Assembly (NCBI GenBank): GCA_036345935.2
Contig: JADWOT020000931.1
Span: 6,310 to 70,309 of the forward strand
Direction of reading: 5' to 3'
DNA length: 64,000 nt
From: Taenia hydatigena
Lineage: Eukaryota > Platyhelminthes > Cestoda > Cyclophyllidea > Taeniidae
Part shown: piece by piece, positions 60,502-64,000 of the stretch
Layout: the number at the start of each line of letters is the position of its first letter
How positions within the stretch are numbered: the first letter of the stretch is position 1
The notes under the pieces: generated by a model
Databases searched by the model: none
What the model was told of the DNA's origin: nothing
What the model saw: the letters and a program-made list of their open reading frames with translations, nothing else
Program-made: the position numbers and the translations under genes

Positions 60502-60734
60502 TTAGGCAAGCACCAAGGTCACGCAAGCAAAGAGGAATTCAGAGTATACGAAAGCCGAACCAGATCCGCTGGTAGTGGGACCGCTTTCCTCCCCTCCTCC
60601 GCTTTCCTCATCCTCTAGCCTCCCTCCGCCTTCTTCTCTTCCTTCTTCCGTGATTTCTTCCTTTTCTCCACTTTCTTCATCGCCTGAGCTTTTTCAATTT
60701 TTCATGCTCCCTTTATCTCCCGTGCCTTCTTCCT
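60502..60734 (-). pseudogene. Gene 1 right exon 4: acidic tail, interrupted by TGA
   Basis: Same structure as 4634-4866, including the TGA after KGSMKN and the alternative acceptor (exon 60502-60683). The tail reads EESGPTTSGSGS before the hydrophobic end. Confidence 0.65.
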
Positions 60735-60903
60735 CTACCAAAAAACATTTTCTAAGAGAATTACATTGCACACAAAAGATGCTGGGCCTAAATTGCATAG
60801 AAGCGAGTAGTGGCAACGGGTATAGGGCATTCAGCTTAGCATATGCTTTGAAAATGCTATGCAGAAAAGTAGCTTGTAAGAAGTGCCCTAAGCACCAACT
60901 TAC

Positions 60904-61224
60904 CAGTGGAGAGTGTTTTAATTGTTTCGACGTAATACAAAACTCTGTCATCTCCCTTAAGTCCTTCAAAAAGTATAGCGTATGGTTTGCCACGATCCAT
61001 TATCCTGAGAGTAGTTGATCCAAATGAAAAATCTCCAGTTCGAAAAGTAAGGAGACGGGTAGATTCAACTGAGATTGCATACAGATTGAATCGGTCTGCA
61101 TGGACACCGGCCAGACCTTGGGTGTCCCAACTGAACTGGTAGGTCTGATGACCCTCGTAGTTCCAATTGAAATGATGCGAATTCTGGAATCCTTCTGTTT
61201 CTTTAGCTTCTGTCATCGTTACTT
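60904..61224 (-). CDS. Gene 1 right exon 3: FnIII-2 domain
   Basis: 321 nt, open, with HHFNWNYEGHQTYQFSWDTQ. First residue E instead of G; Q instead of P before NSHH. Confidence 0.8.
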
Positions 61225-61313
61225 CTAAGAAAGGCTTTGTTAATCAAAATTGCGCCAGCCACTTTTCAATTGGTCACGGAAATGCGGAAATCCGCACTGT
61301 TTCCATAGTGCCC

Positions 61314-61315
61314 GT
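61314..61315. other. Junction of the 897-bp deletion
   Basis: Left-arm bases 3156 and 4054 are directly joined here. A single shared A at the junction is compatible with end joining. Confidence 0.85.
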
Positions 61316-61450
61316 AATCATTAAAATAAGTGCGAATAAGTGGCCGCACCACATGGTACCTAGGGCACTGCAAAAAGTACAGCACGTTTAATTTGACCCA
61401 CTATCAAGCATGTAAAAGCAATGTACTCATAATCACAAGTCATAACTTGC

Positions 61451-61771
61451 CTTTGAGTGTTGTCCTTATTGTACCGTCGCAAAGCCAAACACTGACTCCA
61501 TCCCTAAGTGCCTCAAGATGTACATTATACGGTTCGCCAGCCTGCAGTTCCCCCACAGTGACTTCTCCCCTTGAGAAATTGACAATTTTTAGAAATGGAT
61601 CGCCAGAGAGATCAACTGCCATTGCAATTAGTACGATTTGGTCAGCGCTGAGTTCAGTCAGGTTACGGACGTCCCAATTTAACCGGTAGGTATGGTCGCC
61701 CTCGAGGTTCCAATAAAAGTAGTTCGAAATCGGGATCCCACCAATCTCATTCTCCTTTGCCGCCGTCAATT
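61451..61771 (-). CDS. Gene 1 right exon 2: FnIII-1 domain
   Basis: 321 nt, open, same GC donor (AAAG|GCAAGT). Q and I replace K and S of the left copy in SADQIVLIAMAVD. Confidence 0.8.
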
Positions 61772-63022
61772 CTGAAAACAATAATAATAATATTAGTAAT
61801 AATAGGTGCTGTTTAGTCAAACATATTTCACCTTTGCCATTTAATTAGCGACAAAGATACCAAAATTTCTGAATGGACTCAAGAGGTAGCAAATCGCTTG
61901 TTTCTTTACTACAGGTATGAGCTCTTCTGTGGCATTATTCAAAAAGAATTCTAAGCATTTTAGTTGCACATACGTGTGTAAAGTGAATTAAAGAAGCAAG
62001 TTCCTAGTACATTTGGAAATGCTGCAATTCTCATCAGTAAAAGCTGAATCCAGGTTGATTTAGTGATTGTTCCACACAGTAGAACTCTACATTAGTTCTC
62101 AATTTGAGCAGTGGGTATTAAGGTGCCGAATTGTAACAGGGTAAGCAAAGATATCGCATTTATGCTAAACCTAGCATAATTTAAAAGGCAGATCTCAGGC
62201 GAACTAAAACTCGAGTAAAAAATCTTCTCTGTTGACTTATAAAATGTACTTGAGATCGAGATGCAGTGAGAGATTATAGTCGGGGTTGCGTTGCCACCTT
62301 CCTGTACTAACGCCCTGAGGTTAGATGTAAATGGTGGGTTTGTTCATAGTAAATCCAACAACAGGGATGAGAAGATCAGAATTCGCAACATGAATGGGCT
62401 GATCCCTAAGTGTCAGTAAAGCCTTGGGCGTGACTTTCCGGAATTCACATTCTACAAGCCTTTCGTGGAGTCGTCATTTATGTCTTTGTGGTATCAAAGG
62501 AAGCAGCGAAATCTAATCGCACACAGCAGAGTGTGTCAGCAGCTTGGCAACGTACTAGCTACTAAGATTACACAAATTGTGTACGGCCATGCCATTTGGG
62601 TGCAGCAATGAATATGTGTATACAAAAATATGCTCAAAATCAACGTTAAGTGGGGATGAAAGGGAGCGGCAGGATAATATAAGATCCAATTTGACGAAGA
62701 TATCGTAATAAATTATTAAAACATAAAATTGGCTAAATGAAGCTTAATATTTGCTGTAGATTTACCAACAATTATGGGACTGATGTCCACGCCATTCTCT
62801 AGAGTGCCGGCAGGTATTAGGACTATTAATACAGCTTTTCAAAATAAGAGGAATAGAAGGGGGTCGACCTTCGAAAAGAGGAGAGACTCAAAATTCCCGT
62901 ACCATGACATAGCGTAAAGAACTACAATAATAGGACAGCTTCTCTACAGTGTAATTAACACTTGTAATCACCTGATTCCTTATTTTGCGATGAACAAATT
63001 CAAGTATCGGTGAGTATCTTAC

Positions 63023-63092
63023 CACGATCTCCTGAGGGTCATTTAGCCAAAGAGGGGGCAGCCAACAAGGTGAGACAGATGTGAAGCCTCAT
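63023..63092 (-). pseudogene. Gene 1 right exon 1: signal peptide with premature TGA
   Basis: Identical to 1380-1449, including TGA after SLAK. The nonsense change therefore predates the arm duplication or was spread by gene conversion. Confidence 0.75.
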
Positions 63093-64000
63093 CGTTAGTC
63101 CACAAATACTTTGCGTTCCCAAGTCACAACACATTTATGAAACTAGCCTGCACTGATACCAACCTATCAGGTACGTTGAACCTGACCTGAAAAGAATTTC
63201 TCCATTCATCCGATGGAGATATCAGGTCTTAATGCGTGAGGGCGATTCTATATCCAGTGCTCACATTTGCCAGAATTACAGCGCCTAGAGGTGAACCATG
63301 GGGCGATGTGAAGATCAGTATTGCACTGTAGCATCCCAACTTAACTTCTATGGTGCTTAAAATCTAAACGCTGTGTGTTAGACACGCTTTCTAATCTATA
63401 TCACCTCAGCAGCATCTTTGACTGCGATCGCAGTTCCTTCACTGCGTCTATACATGCTTTCTTATGGTCAGAAAATTTGCAGTGTTTGATTTAATTGGGC
63501 ACGGATTGTGATCTCTGTGAGGGTTGCTGCTTTTAGTTCGCGAACGCCCAGTAATGCCTCTGGCATGGTTATCAAGACAGTCTCAATGTTGAAAAGGGTA
63601 TTAACAGTGTGTGCTGATGCGCTAAATAATCTTTGCCTGTGACCACCACTGTTAGCTTCACGATACTTACTCGACTGCACCAGCAATCGCATTTGGAACT
63701 AAACTGGCGCATTTAATATCCCCTTATTTGCCCACTTACAGCATTCTTATATGGTGAGCCTCAATGTATCACAAAGTGACATAATGATTCGCATCCCATT
63801 TAACGACACTCAGAAGCACGCGTAACTGCGCGTAGGCAAATACTGTTGCGTAAATAAGTCGAACATTCAGCTCACCTACTTGTTTCACAGGTTCTCCCAT
63901 TTCTCCGAGCGCATAACTCCATCAAAAGGGGCGATAGTGTTAAACTGCATCGATAAAGATATCATGCTATCAAGCCACTATCACTATCACGTTCAATGAG

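Larger units (their letters stand above)
60502..63092 (-). pseudogene. Gene 1, right copy: 45W/TSOL45-like antigen, probably a pseudogene
   Basis: The exons in order are 63023-63092, 61451-61771, 60904-61224 and 60502-60734. It shares both TGA codons and the GC donor with the left copy. Intron 2 is only 226 nt here (1123 nt in the left arm) because of the 897-bp deletion. All seven exon differences from the left copy change an amino acid. FnIII-2 here keeps the FSWDT form shared with gene 2. Confidence 0.75.
33425..64000 (-). repeat. Right arm of giant inverted repeat (palindrome)
   Basis: Reverse complement of 472-31741. It differs by a 185-bp LTR-like insertion (55016-55200) with a 5-bp target duplication, a 28-bp insertion (59476-59503), an 897-bp deletion (junction 61314/61315), small indels and scattered substitutions. 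It still pairs at the last base of the window, so the true outer end is not visible. Confidence 0.97.

Noticed and set aside
1..64000. Bacterial or plasmid origin, CRISPR arrays, rRNA or tRNA genes
   Set aside because: No long prokaryotic-type genes, ribosome-binding patterns, regular spacer arrays or recognisable RNA genes; the exon-intron structure is eukaryotic.

Overview
The window looks like nuclear DNA of a taeniid tapeworm (Taenia or Echinococcus). GC is moderate and genes are split by GT-AG (one GC-AG) introns. The only clearly recognisable coding family is the 45W/TSOL45/EG95-type oncosphere antigens: a signal-peptide exon, one or two fibronectin type III (FnIII) exons, and an acidic Ser/Thr/Gly tail with a hydrophobic end. 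A 185-bp solo-LTR-like insertion has ends and size compatible with the taeniid TRIM elements. Organism and family calls come from sequence recognition, not a database search.

Layout: almost the whole window is one giant imperfect palindrome. Bases 472-31741 (left arm) pair with 33425-64000 (right arm) in reverse complement around a 1683-bp unpaired spacer (31742-33424). The palindrome runs past the right edge, because base 64000 still pairs with base 472. By eye the arms are about 99% identical over most of their length. Offsets (sum of paired coordinates) run from the centre outward as 65166, 65149-65150, 65340, 65368 and 64471-64472. Each step is an indel: about 17 bp net near 28-29.9 kb, a 190-bp LTR insertion in the right arm, a 28-bp insertion in the right arm, and an 897-bp deletion in the right arm.

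Each arm carries two convergent, diverged paralogues of a four-exon antigen gene (signal, FnIII-1, FnIII-2, tail; all introns phase 1; every FnIII exon exactly 321 nt). Gene 1 (left 1380-4866 +, right 60502-63092 -) looks like a pseudogene: both arms share a TGA right after the signal peptide and a second TGA near the start of the tail exon. Gene 2 (left 12084-15572 -, right 49578-53066 +) is open throughout (303 codons) with a good TATA box, and its exons match exactly between arms. Its ancestral tail stop codon is lost and the C-terminus is rewritten. A second, frame-incompatible signal exon lies upstream of gene 2. Deeper in each arm are two decayed FnIII exons in opposite orientation (25.1 and 27.2 kb), so the locus is an older nested set of inverted duplications that was later duplicated as a whole.

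Other content is sparse: fragments resembling an otopetrin-type channel (about 21.7-25.1 kb and the mirror), a few open frames of unknown nature, two short possible exons, and long stretches where I see no gene.
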